Shown here piece by piece: positions 1 through 8,835 of a DNA stretch of 10,107 bases; the stretch's first letter is position 1; each line of letters starts with the position of its first letter. The notes beneath the pieces are model-generated. The model had not been told where the DNA came from. It ran no database searches and saw only the letters and a list, made by a program, of their open reading frames with translations. Both the position numbers and the translations under genes were made by a program. Source of the stretch: Larix sibirica. Taxonomy: Eukaryota > Streptophyta > Pinopsida > Pinales > Pinaceae. The DNA is taken from positions 90,871-100,977 of the forward strand of contig NWUY0300005568.1 in assembly GCA_004151065.3 (NCBI GenBank), in the 5' to 3' direction.

Positions 1-1187
1 GAAATCTAGGGTTTATATTCTGGAATCATCTACTATATTTCAAAATACATATGCATGATATTTTTCATTTCATTCATAAACTGTAAAGAACTATAATCTC
101 AGATCATTTCTTCATTAAAAAAAATTCAAGGTTTAAACTTAGCATTGTTTCCATCAATTAAAACAATCTGTTCTACTTCTGTTTTTGCATAATATAATTA
201 TTTAGGTTTTATTTCTTTAAACTTTCATCGTTCTACTAAAGACTAATTTCCCAAATCTTGCAAAGTTTNAATCTAGGAAAAACATAGGCTCTAGTCCACC
301 CCAAATTCTAAGATATAAACACCTATCCTTGTAATAATTTTTTTACTCTAAAAATCACCAAAATTATAAAAAAACTATATAGAGTACTTAGAAATTTGAA
401 TATTTGTACAAAAAATCACCAAACGTTTTATAAATGCAAATTTTAGAATTAGTAAATTAGCTAAGGTTTCTACACTTTGATAAAATTATGGATTCTTAAA
501 ATTTTCCCTCGCTCCAGTTAACAAACTCCTTGGAAATGGGATTTTATATATCATAATATGGTGACTATGGAACATATATGAAAATATCAACTCATAATGT
601 AAACTAAATAGTGGGAATAGGAAAAACCCATGATGAACTTAGCCAAAAATCCAAAAATTGAAGATTTGTGACCACGATCCAACTTCCATGTGCCAACGAG
701 GAGAGCCAACTTATTTGTGCCAAAAAGAAGAGAGCAAAGGGTAAAAGAGAGCCCAAATTCGGAGCCGAAAAAACCATTTAGATGCGAGAAGGTTGTCTAT
801 GCTGAAGAAATATGGAATCAAACATGTAAAAATATGTGATCCATGTAGAAATATAGGATCAACTCAGATCATGAACAAGCCTCATAAGAACACAACAAAG
901 AGGATCTATTAATCTCAATGATATGATACAATTACATGAGAAGGTATTCCACTTATAACAATGGAAGAGGCCCAACATTAGCTAAGAACAATTGAACAAA
1001 TAAGAATTCCTACATGAGATTACAAATAACGCGGGTTAGATGTATTGAAAAACATCAAAACCTTGACATGTATAAGTAATTGAGGTAAATCTTTGAGTTT
1101 TTTAAAGAATGAGAATAAATAATCATTATTTTTTATTGTATAAGCCATAAATTTTAAATTAAGATGAGTATACAAGGGGATTAAAAA
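1..1187. other. Gene-free AT-rich stretch, possible decayed LTR near 890-1080
   Basis: I see no coding region, RNA gene or clear repeat boundary here. A single N at 269 may mark an unresolved base or a closed assembly gap. Bases of about 890-1080 have the texture of the transcribed part of plant copia LTRs read in reverse: a stretch mentioning cycles of AATGATA / GATACAATTACATGAGA followed by CACTTATAACAATGGAAGAG. This is a resemblance from memory, not an alignment. A short motif, AAAATCACCAAA, occurs twice (about 350 and 410). Nothing else in the interval can be assigned. Confidence 0.3.
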
Positions 1188-1388
1188 ACCACTAGAGTTT
1201 GTTCAAATGGTCATGAGCTAGATTTGAGATCTCTCCCACAAAATTTGGAGAGGTTAAGGGATCGAATATCTTCATACCCAAATGGGTGAGTGCAAAATGT
1301 TCATGAAAATTTTAGATGCAATTGGATTTTTAGAAGACTCATCATGTTTATGCCATAAATTTTTTCTCAACCATTTCAAAAAAAAATT
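1188..1388 (+). mobile_element. tRNA-derived SINE-like element, degenerate
   Basis: SINEs are short retroposons transcribed by RNA polymerase III from an internal promoter. Bases 1199-1210 (TTGTTCAAATGG) match the A-box consensus TRGYNNARNNGG at all but one position and are followed by TCATGAGC, as in many plant SINEs. About 50 bases later, 1259-1269 (GGATCGAATAT) resembles the B box GGTTCGANNCC with three changes at defined positions. A tRNA-unrelated body follows and the unit closes with an A-rich run at 1378-1386. The total of about 200 bp is normal for plant SINEs. I could not find a convincing target-site duplication, so both ends are approximate. A decayed tRNA pseudogene would be the alternative, but the long 3' body favours a SINE. 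Confidence 0.5.
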
Positions 1389-1526
1389 ATATGTTCCACT
1401 ACTAGACCACGTACTAGACACTGACCTTTACAGGCTATAAACATCCAATCCATCATCATTATATTAAGACCTTTAAAATCTACACACTAATGCATGTCAT
1501 ACTAATTTCAATATCTACTCACTTAG

Positions 1527-1771
1527 ATAATTTAAAAAAATATTTATAAGTACTAATTTTATTTTGGAAAAACAGCGTCACACTAGTACTATTTGTTATG
1601 TTCCTATTTTTTGTATAATGATTCCATCATTATACACAAAACAAAATTGTACCATAATGATAATTTTAAAAAATATTTAGAAGTACTAACTTTATTTTGG
1701 AAAAATAGCGCCACACTAGTACTATTTGTTATCTACATGTTTCCTATTTTTTGTATAACGATTCCATCATT
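1527..1771. repeat. Two-copy imperfect direct repeat, unit about 105-112 bp
   Basis: Copy 1 (about 1527-1631) and copy 2 (about 1660-1771) share a long co-linear block. It includes TTTTATTTTGGAAAAA in copy 1 (TTTATTTTGGAAAAA in copy 2), then AGCG(T/C)CACACTAGTACTA, TTCCTATTTTTTGTATAA and GATTCCATCAT. Copy 2 carries an extra few bases (CTACATG region, about 1733-1739). The copies are separated by about 28 bases of unrelated sequence. The frame spanning both (1593-1844) translates to a low-complexity peptide created by the repeat and is unlikely to be a gene. The array could be a remnant of a minisatellite or the subterminal part of an unrecognised transposon. Confidence 0.85.
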
Positions 1772-3049
1772 TAGGTACTCAAAGATTGCACTAACATGGA
1801 CATATACCTTGTCATTTGCTAAAAATATAAAATTTCAATATTAGAAAAAAAAACAAAATTGAGTTAGTTATGAACATTTTCAATAAATAAAATTTATATG
1901 GTTGGATGGGTGATTCAATTTCCTATGTTTCATTTTTTTACTAGAAGCAAGATTCATTGTGTAGGTATGTCAAAATACCCATGTAAGATGAATAAAGTCT
2001 GTATTTCAGTTCTGTTGTATCTAACATGTAAAAAGAGACCAACCTTAGCTTACAGTCACCCAAATACCAACAGAAAGGGAAGAGATGAAAGAAACACACA
2101 TGGGAAAAGGAAGAGCTTGTACTTGATATTAAGGATTAATAATATTTGATCCTTTCATTTTTCTCTAAAGCAGAAATACATTGGTGAGGTGATAGGTAGA
2201 TCAAGTGATTGAGAGAAAAGAGCATGGGTTTTCTCAAGATGTGGATTGTTCTAAGGACAATCCAAATGGTTTTCACTAGGATCTATGTTTTAGTAGTACA
2301 TGGGCCACATGTATGCATATGCAACAATAATTAATGGTTTTTAAAACTAAGCACAAAATGACAATTTGACAATTAACGATGGCTAAATTAAATAGAGAAT
2401 AAATGACAATGTAACATTATGAAGTTAAATGAAAGAAAATAAGGAGAGAAATACTGAATAAATAAATGAGAAAAAAATTAAAATAGGAGAGAAGAGAGTT
2501 TGTAATGGAACATGGAAGGTAAATTATTTGGACCTTCCCATTTCCCCCATCTTTTCTTATATCATCTTGTAATTTTTCTGACAATTTTTTTTTCTCGGCA
2601 AAGAGATGACGATGCATAAGAGAATTAGTTGTGAAAAAATGTTGAACAACCCATGAGCCAACAACTTGTATTGTAACCTAGGCATGACAAAATAAAGACT
2701 AAGTAATCAAAGACTAAGTAACCATTCAAAGTTGGTTTCCCCATTTAGGATTCCAGGTTAAACTCTATGTGTTAATTATGAGATTATAGCTATATGATTT
2801 ATTTACTTATGTGGCATTTGCACCTATATCCATTCCTAGTGTGATATATCTAGATACAATATTTACTACAACACTTCTTAATTCACAATTTTGGTTAACC
2901 ACAATTATTTTAGTAAATTGGTGTGATAATTTCTTATGCATTTTGGTTAATAGCTGCTAGAAATTACTTATTGTTAATTGATTGATAATCCATTTAATTG
3001 CACTCATGAGATCAACGGCCATGGTAATATAGTTGTTTTAAATTTTAAT
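1772..3049. other. Unassigned AT-rich intergenic sequence
   Basis: No gene, tRNA or recognisable transposon protein is visible. Two short open frames (1898-2149 plus; 2417-2617 minus) have no recognisable motifs and a composition typical of chance frames. Purine-rich DNA occupies about 2424-2520. The last bases, TTAAT at 3045-3049, lie directly against the LTR and are the candidate 5-bp target site of the retrotransposon. The partner copy would be outside the window, so this cannot be confirmed here. Confidence 0.5.
2694..2723. repeat. 15-bp tandem duplication
   Basis: AAAGACTAAGTAATC (2694-2708) is followed directly by AAAGACTAAGTAACC (2709-2723), a perfect tandem apart from one T/C difference. 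It is most simply a replication-slippage or break-repair product. No role is implied. Confidence 0.95.
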
Positions 3050-5232
3050 TGTCAGGAAAGATATATGTCATAATGATTCACCTAAACATTGAATTGTCAA
3101 ACCGAGGGTCCGTAAACTTAGAGGTGCAGGCACAGGAAGTGCAAGACTAGAGTGTTAATATGCAGGTAAGCTAGATCTATTTTATTATATCTAATGGAAA
3201 CTATGAACTCCGAAACTCTAGAAATATTTTCACTAAAAGAGAGAGGTATATTCTATATTAGTAGTAATTTACAACTGCAAATCCAAATTCCAGTCTAGGA
3301 AGAATACTGACACACCAAAGAAAGCTAGTTGTGCTTGAAAGATAAAGAAAATTAAAAGAGGTACAAGAAAGAACTTCTTTAACTCTAAAGAAACAAAGGA
3401 GACTAAGAAGTGTTCAATTAACAAGTTCTATGCTTATTACAATAACCTACCTGGGGGTAAATCATGCTAATGTTATTACAAATCTAAGTACATAAAACAA
3501 AGCTGAAACACGGAGACAATGACCAAAACAAAATATAAGTACTGAAATGGAAATGATTACATGATCTATTTTATCAAAATTAAACATAAAATATTTGTGA
3601 TGATTAACCTATTAAAATATAACATGCCACTTTAAGTCTTACCTTTACTTAACCTGAAAATATAGTAAATAAAATACTGTAGAAAATGACAAGACTAAAA
3701 CTGCTATATAGGTGGACTAAATTGGTACTACATGCAGAGGTAAATCTGGGAATGAACAGTTAAATGCAAAGACAAATGCTCATGCAAAAGAAGAGTACTA
3801 TGAGGTAAAGATTAAGTTTGGAATTTACTTAGTTTGGATTCATGCTTCAAGTGTCACTATTTTAATAATGTAGAAAACAAAGCATCACTTACATTAAACA
3901 AAGTTTTGTAAAATGGAAATAGTAAGAGAAATACTAATGAAAATAAAAGTCAACATGCTTATCCAAAACTAGCAATCAATTATGTGATGTAAATTATTCA
4001 TCTTTCCATATTTTCTCTTAAAAAGTGGATGTGAATATTTATAATGTGAACATGAATGGATGATAGTGGAAATTTAGAATGGTAACCTATAGGAGAATTC
4101 AAGACGAAATCATCTTAATATACACATTGAGTGATTGCAAGAGAAAAAACTAAAAGAAACACTTAAATGACTCCTTCAAATGAAGATATGCAATGTAGAT
4201 GAACAATATAAGAAATAAACAATAATAAGAATGGAGCTACATAATGAAAAATTAACTAAACAAAACATAGAGCAAAACCTTCCTAGATCGGTGTTCCCTC
4301 CCACCTGGTAAGTTTGTAAAAAAACTATGCCATGATGAAGAAGAAACAAAACATGAAATTCACAAATTTAAGCTTCCATTACCAGCAAATATAAAGCTAC
4401 AGTATCAACAAAATTATTCGACGGTTTTGATAGCATAACAATACCTATCCTTCCTAACATATATTTACATAGGAGTTCTGTATATATTTATACAAAATAA
4501 GTCTCTCAAAATAGCAAGGTGGCATTTAAAAATTCCTTTGGGTCATTACCATCTCAACCCCAAGAAGGAAACTGTTCAGAATTTTCATTAAACTCTATTG
4601 GGGCATTCGCTAGAAATGTTGGCATTGAATATCCCAAAATAACTTCAAAACCGTTGTGAATTTGGAGAAAATATTCGCGAGTAAGCTAAAGCACCCTATT
4701 CTGGAAGTTGGTTTTCGATCGGGTTTCTTAATGCATCATCGTTTGCTCAAAACACCTGTCTAAAGTTAGCTTCCTGTGAACTGAGGGAAATTAATTGAAA
4801 AACTTTGACTGAGTGCCTCTCTTCTCATATGCAACCTGTGAAGCAACCATGAGAAACAAACCATGTTGGGAACAAGATATTCAAAAACCATATCGTTCTT
4901 TTGTGATTGAAGTGGTAGATATATGAAAACCTTGGACATCGATAGAAAAACTCAATATTGAAGCTGGTACATAAATGAAAACTTGGTACCAAAACCTTCA
5001 ACAAAAGCATAGTTAGTTTTGAAATAATTTTAATCCATCAAAACATGAGAAAATGATCTAAATTTGTAGAAATTTACCTCTTTTATGCATGTTAAAAAAG
5101 GGTTGGTAAAGAAGAAAATAAAAATCTACCAAGTGGTGTAAAAAATGGTGGTCCAGGTACAGAGTAAAACCAAAATGGTTTTGGAAATAAAAATTTCCAA
5201 GGCATGAAATCAAGCAAAACTAAGGCTTGACA
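3050..5232 (-). repeat. 3' LTR, complete (2,183 bp)
   Basis: On the element strand the LTR begins TGTCAAGCC right after the polypurine tract and ends TTTCCTGACA. The outer five bases form a perfect inverted repeat (TGTCA/TGACA), as expected for integrase recognition. Its plus-strand left end (3050-3412) aligns with 8291-8651 at about 86% identity by eye, roughly 50 differences in 362 positions. That identifies the pair as the two LTRs of one old insertion. The rest of the LTR (3413-5232) has no partner in the window, because the other LTR is truncated. CpG is nearly absent in 3421-4440 (five sites), consistent with long-term cytosine methylation. Confidence 0.85.
4481..4492 (-). promoter_or_regulatory. 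Candidate TATA box of the retrotransposon LTR promoter
   Basis: Read on the element strand this is TATAAATATATA, a near-consensus plant TATA box, about 740 bp from the start of the LTR. That is a reasonable place for a U3/R boundary in an LTR of this length. No downstream polyadenylation site or start site can be fixed from sequence alone, and AT-rich DNA produces such matches by chance. Confidence 0.3.
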
Positions 5233-5241
5233 TCTCCCCTC
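5233..5241 (-). other. Polypurine tract of the LTR element
   Basis: The minus strand reads GAGGGGAGA and abuts the 3' LTR start TGTCAAGCC with no spacer. A purine run in this position primes plus-strand DNA synthesis in LTR retrotransposons. It fixes both the orientation and the inner boundary of the 3' LTR. Confidence 0.85.
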
Positions 5242-5385
5242 GACGCAAGGTCTTGCATGTCCTAATGCAAGGAAGCTTCAAAATTTGTGATCAAAATTGT
5301 AATGCCTTCAAAGCTTGCTACATGCTTGCAACAATAGCTTAAAGTATTCATACCACTTGTAGCAGAGTTCTGATTTCTCAACCTT

Positions 5386-5904
5386 TTATTCAGAACCCTG
5401 TTGTAAAAAATATTGTTTACTGGATTCTTTCCTCATTTTATGGGATAGTCTATGAAGTTCCCTGTTCCGGTGGATCAAATGATCAATCTTAGCCCTTAAA
5501 CTAAAATTTTGTGTTTAGAGGAGATCATTTCCTACTTTTTCATCTCAATCCAACACAATATATTCTTGAAGCTTTTCTTTTAATCTCTAATTTCTCATAT
5601 TGATTCTATGAATGTTAGAATGTCTGGATAAAAATTGTGCTGCTAAGAATATTCATTATTATTAGTTGCATCTTCTGGCATAGGAATAAAGTCATATATC
5701 AATTGATCACATTGAAAGTCAGAGAGTTCAAGTTCATGTTCAGGCTCGTTATCATTCTATGGAGGTGGCGATCAGATTCCAAGGAAATAGGGAAGTGGAA
5801 TGGATAACGATGAGCTGAAATGGAATTTGAGTGCATACAAAATTGATAGTCTGCTCAAGAATAAATTAGGGGTTTTTTCATAAATATGATAAACATTTGT
5901 CAAT
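5386..5904 (-). pseudogene. Decayed reading-frame remnant, family unknown
   Basis: Two pieces look coding. From about 5904 down to 5643 one frame is interrupted only by TGA (5772-5774) and TAG (5757-5759). Both stops are one C-to-T step from CGA and CAG. It contains an acidic segment beginning NDNEPEHELELSDFQ. After several stops, a second frame from 5499 to 5386 encodes a basic, leucine-rich helix (LRAKIDHLIHRNRELHRL...). In it L, L, L and M fall at heptad positions with an Asn at an 'a' position, as in leucine zippers. I recognise no family. The stretch lies just upstream of the polypurine tract, where autonomous elements end pol or carry an extra ORF. Chance openness in AT-rich DNA remains possible. 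Confidence 0.3.
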
Positions 5905-5915
5905 TTAGTTTTTTA

Positions 5916-5956
5916 AATTAATTTCGAGTCATATTGAAATTGATTCGAAATTAATT
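5916..5956. repeat. Strong inverted repeat (16-bp stem, 9-base loop)
   Basis: The arms are 5916-5931 (AATTAATTTCGAGTCA) and 5941-5956 (TGATTCGAAATTAATT). They are complementary except for one G/T pair, with loop TATTGAAAT. In RNA from either strand this would fold into a stable hairpin. It lies inside the retrotransposon core, away from both LTRs, next to the remnant frame at 5386-5904. No transposon terminal-repeat family or target duplication is recognised around it. Confidence 0.85.
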
Positions 5957-6398
5957 GTGTGAGCCATATCAGGTCAGACTGTGATCGTTTGTATGTGTAT
6001 GGTTCAGATGTCGATGGACAAGGTAATGCTTAGGGTAAGTGCTTGTGGCTAAGATGAATGGAGCAATAATGGGGTATGATGCACAATACAATTCAGGACA
6101 ATTTTATGTAATAATAGTTCAATACTTAGGATAATGCTATCGCGAGATGATAATGGTATATAATGGAGAGGTATGGCAGGTTCGAATATGGGTGGATTAA
6201 GCAGGTTTTTTAAGAGATTTCATGCACACTTATATTTATTTCCATGCAATGATGAATTTAAAATGTTTCAAAAAGAACTATAAACTTGTTGAAGACTTAC
6301 TAACCAAATTGTTGAGTTGTGGATTGCACTAATGCAGGAAAATAAGTTGGTGCAAAAGCTGCAATTAATGGTACAGAATGTGTTGGAATGCTACAAGT

Positions 6399-6460
6399 GT
6401 TTCGGTACTAGTGAAAACAACAAGCTCACTTAAAGGTGTTTCGGTACCAGTTTCAGTACC
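6399..6460 (-). repeat. Three copies of a GTACYGAAAC decamer
   Basis: On the element strand GTACTGAAAC (6451-6460), GTACCGAAAC (6438-6447) and GTACCGAAAC (6399-6408) occur within 62 bases. The two outer copies sit in a longer 16-base direct repeat (6397-6412 and 6436-6451, one difference). The first two are spaced 13 bases apart. The cluster could be a degenerate minisatellite or binding-site array within the internal region. No protein partner can be named. Confidence 0.8.
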
Positions 6461-7296
6461 AATGCAGAAAAATGATTTGAAGCTACCAAAATTTTTATGT
6501 AAGATATCCTGGTGCTACCAGAGGCTAATAGATGTTCACTAATCATGAAAATAACCTTCTGAACTTGATATTTGATGGAAGAATTGAAATTCATATTTCC
6601 TGTTTATTCAATATGATAGAAATACCAAAATCCACTAGAAATCTGCAACTAGAGTTAGAACATAAATCTGATAGTATTCAACATAAACCACATCAAGGAA
6701 CAATTCTAACTATGTGAATAGAATTAATTGAGGTCGAACATAGACATAAATCATTGGATTAACAACAATTAAGGAATGTTGTTAACCAATGCAAAGCATC
6801 TCATCATTTATTCCAATGAGTGCCAAGGTGCCACGGTACATACAACAAAGTATGAATATGTGTGCTAAAGTCGAGTCACTTTGCATAATATGATGGACAA
6901 AGGAAATTAATGTATTCCTACTATTATTAACAAGAGGACTTTCCATTAAGGAATGCAAGTCTTTGGGTACTGAAATGAGTCTCTAACCTTGATCCTAGAT
7001 AAAGTGTTGGATTTGATAGGACAAGGTTTGTTGGAAGGAAGGATATAAGGTGTCCTTCATCATCCAACATGAGAAGAAACAAACTGATTTGAAGGAAATA
7101 ATGATAGAACTAAAAGCTGAATACAGAACTCTAGCGTGAAATTTACCCACCAGTTTCCCGATTTTCAAGCAAAGCTCGTGTTCAGTTGTGCAAGTAAACT
7201 AGTTTTCACAAGTGAACTTATTTTTATCTTTATTATTTTATTCATTTATTTACAGTATTTACACTATCCTACTTTAATTGAAAAAGACAGTCTCCT

Positions 7297-7849
7297 TCAA
7301 GTGTACGAATACTTCACATGGAGCCATTTACGGCACAAAATCTCTAATTTACTCATGCCCAAATCTGAAAAATGTACCTCAATGAATACTAAGGTTTGAG
7401 AGACCAGCTTCCTTTGTTTATATAGTGCCAAGAAAATTTGAAACATGGACTGATATTGTGGCCTGATGACTACTTGGAACCAAATATCAATGAAATATTT
7501 GTTCCCATGGTTCTCTTTTTTAGTAATCATATCATGAAATTCTTCGGAAATCTAGTCATCATGCTCTTGAATGCAAAGGAAATATGGATTTGGTGACAAG
7601 GATGAAAGGAATTCTTTAGTTTCTGGCTCTAATGTATGCTCTTCATTTGATTTGTTCCATGATTCTTTGATATCGTCAGTAGGTTGGAAAGAATGCTCAA
7701 AGAAAGCTTCTAGATCTTCTTCTTGTGGAAATGATTCATGGATGCTTCGATGCTTCCAAAGATACAGACTCATCCTTACTAGCAATATTGAACTTTGAAT
7801 AAGGATTTAAGAAAATCCTTATAGTAGTACGCTTTCCTCCACTCAACAT
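7297..7849 (-). pseudogene. Degenerate first ORF of the LTR element, family unknown
   Basis: The frame opens with ATG at 7847-7849, about 420 bp downstream of the primer-binding site, and reads MLSGGKRTTIRIFLNP... for 37 codons to TGA at 7736-7738. An overlapping frame continues the coding-like sequence from about 7785 (segment ESFPQEEDLEAFFEHSFQ, acidic and aromatic) to TAG at 7552-7554. After that one stop the same frame stays open through ISEEFHDMITKKENHG... to TGA at 7297-7299. One frameshift plus one stop would therefore account for a product of about 180 residues. It lies where gag normally starts, but I see no gag domain or CCHC knuckle. A protein peculiar to this non-autonomous family is the best guess. 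The plus-strand frame over 7571-7798 is its shadow. Confidence 0.5.
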
Positions 7850-8268
7850 GTCCTTCGGAAACTTTAAATTTGTTTAACTAGTTTAGAGATCGTGCTCACA
7901 AATGGATTAGACGTACTTGGGGCTCACACAACACCCAGTACCAACTAAAGCCTAAACTCAAATAAATCTACAATTGCGTGAAAATAAACATGCTTGCGGA
8001 AAAAGAAACACACTTGTATAAAAATAAATATTTTTATTGCACACATGCAAAAAAGAAACTATTTTATTGCACACTTGGAAAACGAAACAACCTTGGATTT
8101 GGAGAAATCCACTAAAGTGGTCGCATCAGGCTATTACACTACAGAAAGTCTATAGTGAGGTCATCTTTGTGTCTTACTATTTTTCCATCCCCAATTTTTT
8201 CTTGTGATTAAATCACTAATAAAACCAAAAACTTGTGAAATCACTTATGCTCCAATCCCTTTAGCACC

Positions 8269-8286
8269 TCTCTAGCAATGATGCCA
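8269..8286 (-). other. Primer-binding site, tRNA-Asp type, decayed
   Basis: The minus strand reads TGGCATCATTGCTAGAGA, four bases (ATTT) inside the end of the 5' LTR. The usual site complementary to the 3' end of plant tRNA-Asp is TGGCGCCGTTGCCGGGGA, common in Athila-like Ty3/gypsy elements. Twelve of 18 positions agree, and all six differences are G-to-A or C-to-T. The position and spacing are right, so this is taken as the genuine site after decay. Confidence 0.8.
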
Positions 8287-8290
8287 AAAT

Positions 8291-8651
8291 TGTCAGGAAA
8301 AATATATTTCTTAATGATTCACCTAAACATTGAATTGTCAAACCGGGGGTTTGTAAACTTAGAGGTGAAGGCATATGAAGTGCATGAATTGAGTGTTAAT
8401 GTGTAGGTAACCAATATCTATTCTATGATAGGTAATAGAAACTATGAACTCCTAGATTCTAGAAATATTTTCGCTAAAAAAGAGAGATATTCTATACTAG
8501 TATTAATTTAGAACTGTAAAAGCAAATTCCATGCAAGAAATCATACTAACACACGAAAGAAAGCTAGTTGTGTTTGAAAGATAAACATAATTAAAAGAGG
8601 TACAAGAAAGAACTTATTTAACTCTAAAGAAACAAAGGAGACTAAGAAGTG
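8291..8651 (-). repeat. 5' LTR, U5-end fragment (361 bp)
   Basis: This block aligns from end to end with 3050-3412, the same LTR terminus of the other copy. The shared tracts include AATGATTCACCTAAACATTG, ATTAAAAGAGGTACAAGAAA and ACTCTAAAGAAACAAAGGAG. It starts TGTCAGGAAA beside the primer-binding site and stops abruptly at an N (8652). About 1.8 kb of LTR expected to its right is absent or lies beyond an assembly gap, so the retrotransposon promoter of this copy is missing from the window. Confidence 0.85.
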
Positions 8652-8652
8652 N

Positions 8653-8835
8653 GTTCACCCGTATCTTGGGCTACGTCCACCAAAGATTTGTTTTATATTA
8701 AAGATTCAAGAAAGTAAAAAATTACATCTTGTAAAAAGTTATTGTCATAACTTTTCCACTTCCTCACAACTTCTCTCAGGAAGAATGTTTAAGGTGTCCA
8801 ACTCTAACATCAAGACTTTCCTTATAAAATGACAT
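8653..8835 (-). mobile_element. Ty1/copia-type LTR fragment
   Basis: Bases 8653-8681 (GTTCACCC...TTGGGCTACGTCCACC) are very like the conserved 'GTTC...GGCTACGTCCAC' block seen, on the reverse strand, in the transcribed part of many plant copia LTRs. As in those LTRs it is followed by an A/T-rich stretch, ATTACA and then CTCACAACTTCTCTC at about 8763-8777. It begins mid-LTR, with no TG terminus, right at the N. This is therefore a truncated fragment or the far side of a gap. The family is recalled rather than aligned, and the right limit is approximate. Confidence 0.5.

Larger units (their letters stand above)
3050..8651 (-). mobile_element. LARD-like Ty3/gypsy-type LTR retrotransposon, 5'-truncated
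   Basis: Every landmark needed to orient an LTR element is present on the minus strand. They are a decayed tRNA-Asp-type primer-binding site four bases inside the 5' LTR, a polypurine tract directly against the 3' LTR, and LTR ends TGTCA...TGACA. The LTR is 2,183 bp and the internal region 3,058 bp, implying an original element of about 7.4 kb. The internal region shows no gag zinc knuckle, protease, reverse transcriptase, RNase H or integrase motifs in any frame I read. It carries only broken frames of unknown family. Long LTRs around a short pol-less core match the LARD class, which must borrow enzymes from an autonomous partner. An internal deletion of an Athila- or Tat-like element is the main alternative. 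The 5' LTR is cut at 8651. Confidence 0.82.

Noticed and set aside
269-269. Single N as a possible junction like the one at 8652
   Set aside because: Unlike 8652, the sequence on either side shows no change of repeat type or truncated match, so it may be only an ambiguous base.
1593-1844. 83-codon plus-strand open frame
   Set aside because: It spans the two-copy direct repeat, is rich in F/Y/I from AT-rich DNA and has no recognisable motif. It is best explained by the repeat.
3050-5232. Plus-strand orientation of the LTR element
   Set aside because: In that orientation no primer-binding site follows the left LTR and no purine tract precedes the right one. Both signals are present for the minus strand.
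6177-6195. GGTTCGAATATGGG, possible Pol III B box or tRNA gene
   Set aside because: No A box at the right distance and no cloverleaf arms could be drawn around it.
7136-7399. 87-codon plus-strand open frame with a hydrophobic stretch
   Set aside because: It overlaps the tail of the retrotransposon's minus-strand remnant. The hydrophobic run comes from a T-rich stretch (TTTTATCTTTATTATTTTATT region).
8138-8157. CACTA...TAGTG pair, possible CACTA transposon ends
   Set aside because: The pair is only 20 bases apart, with no room for an element and no clear 3-bp duplication. It is most likely a chance palindrome.
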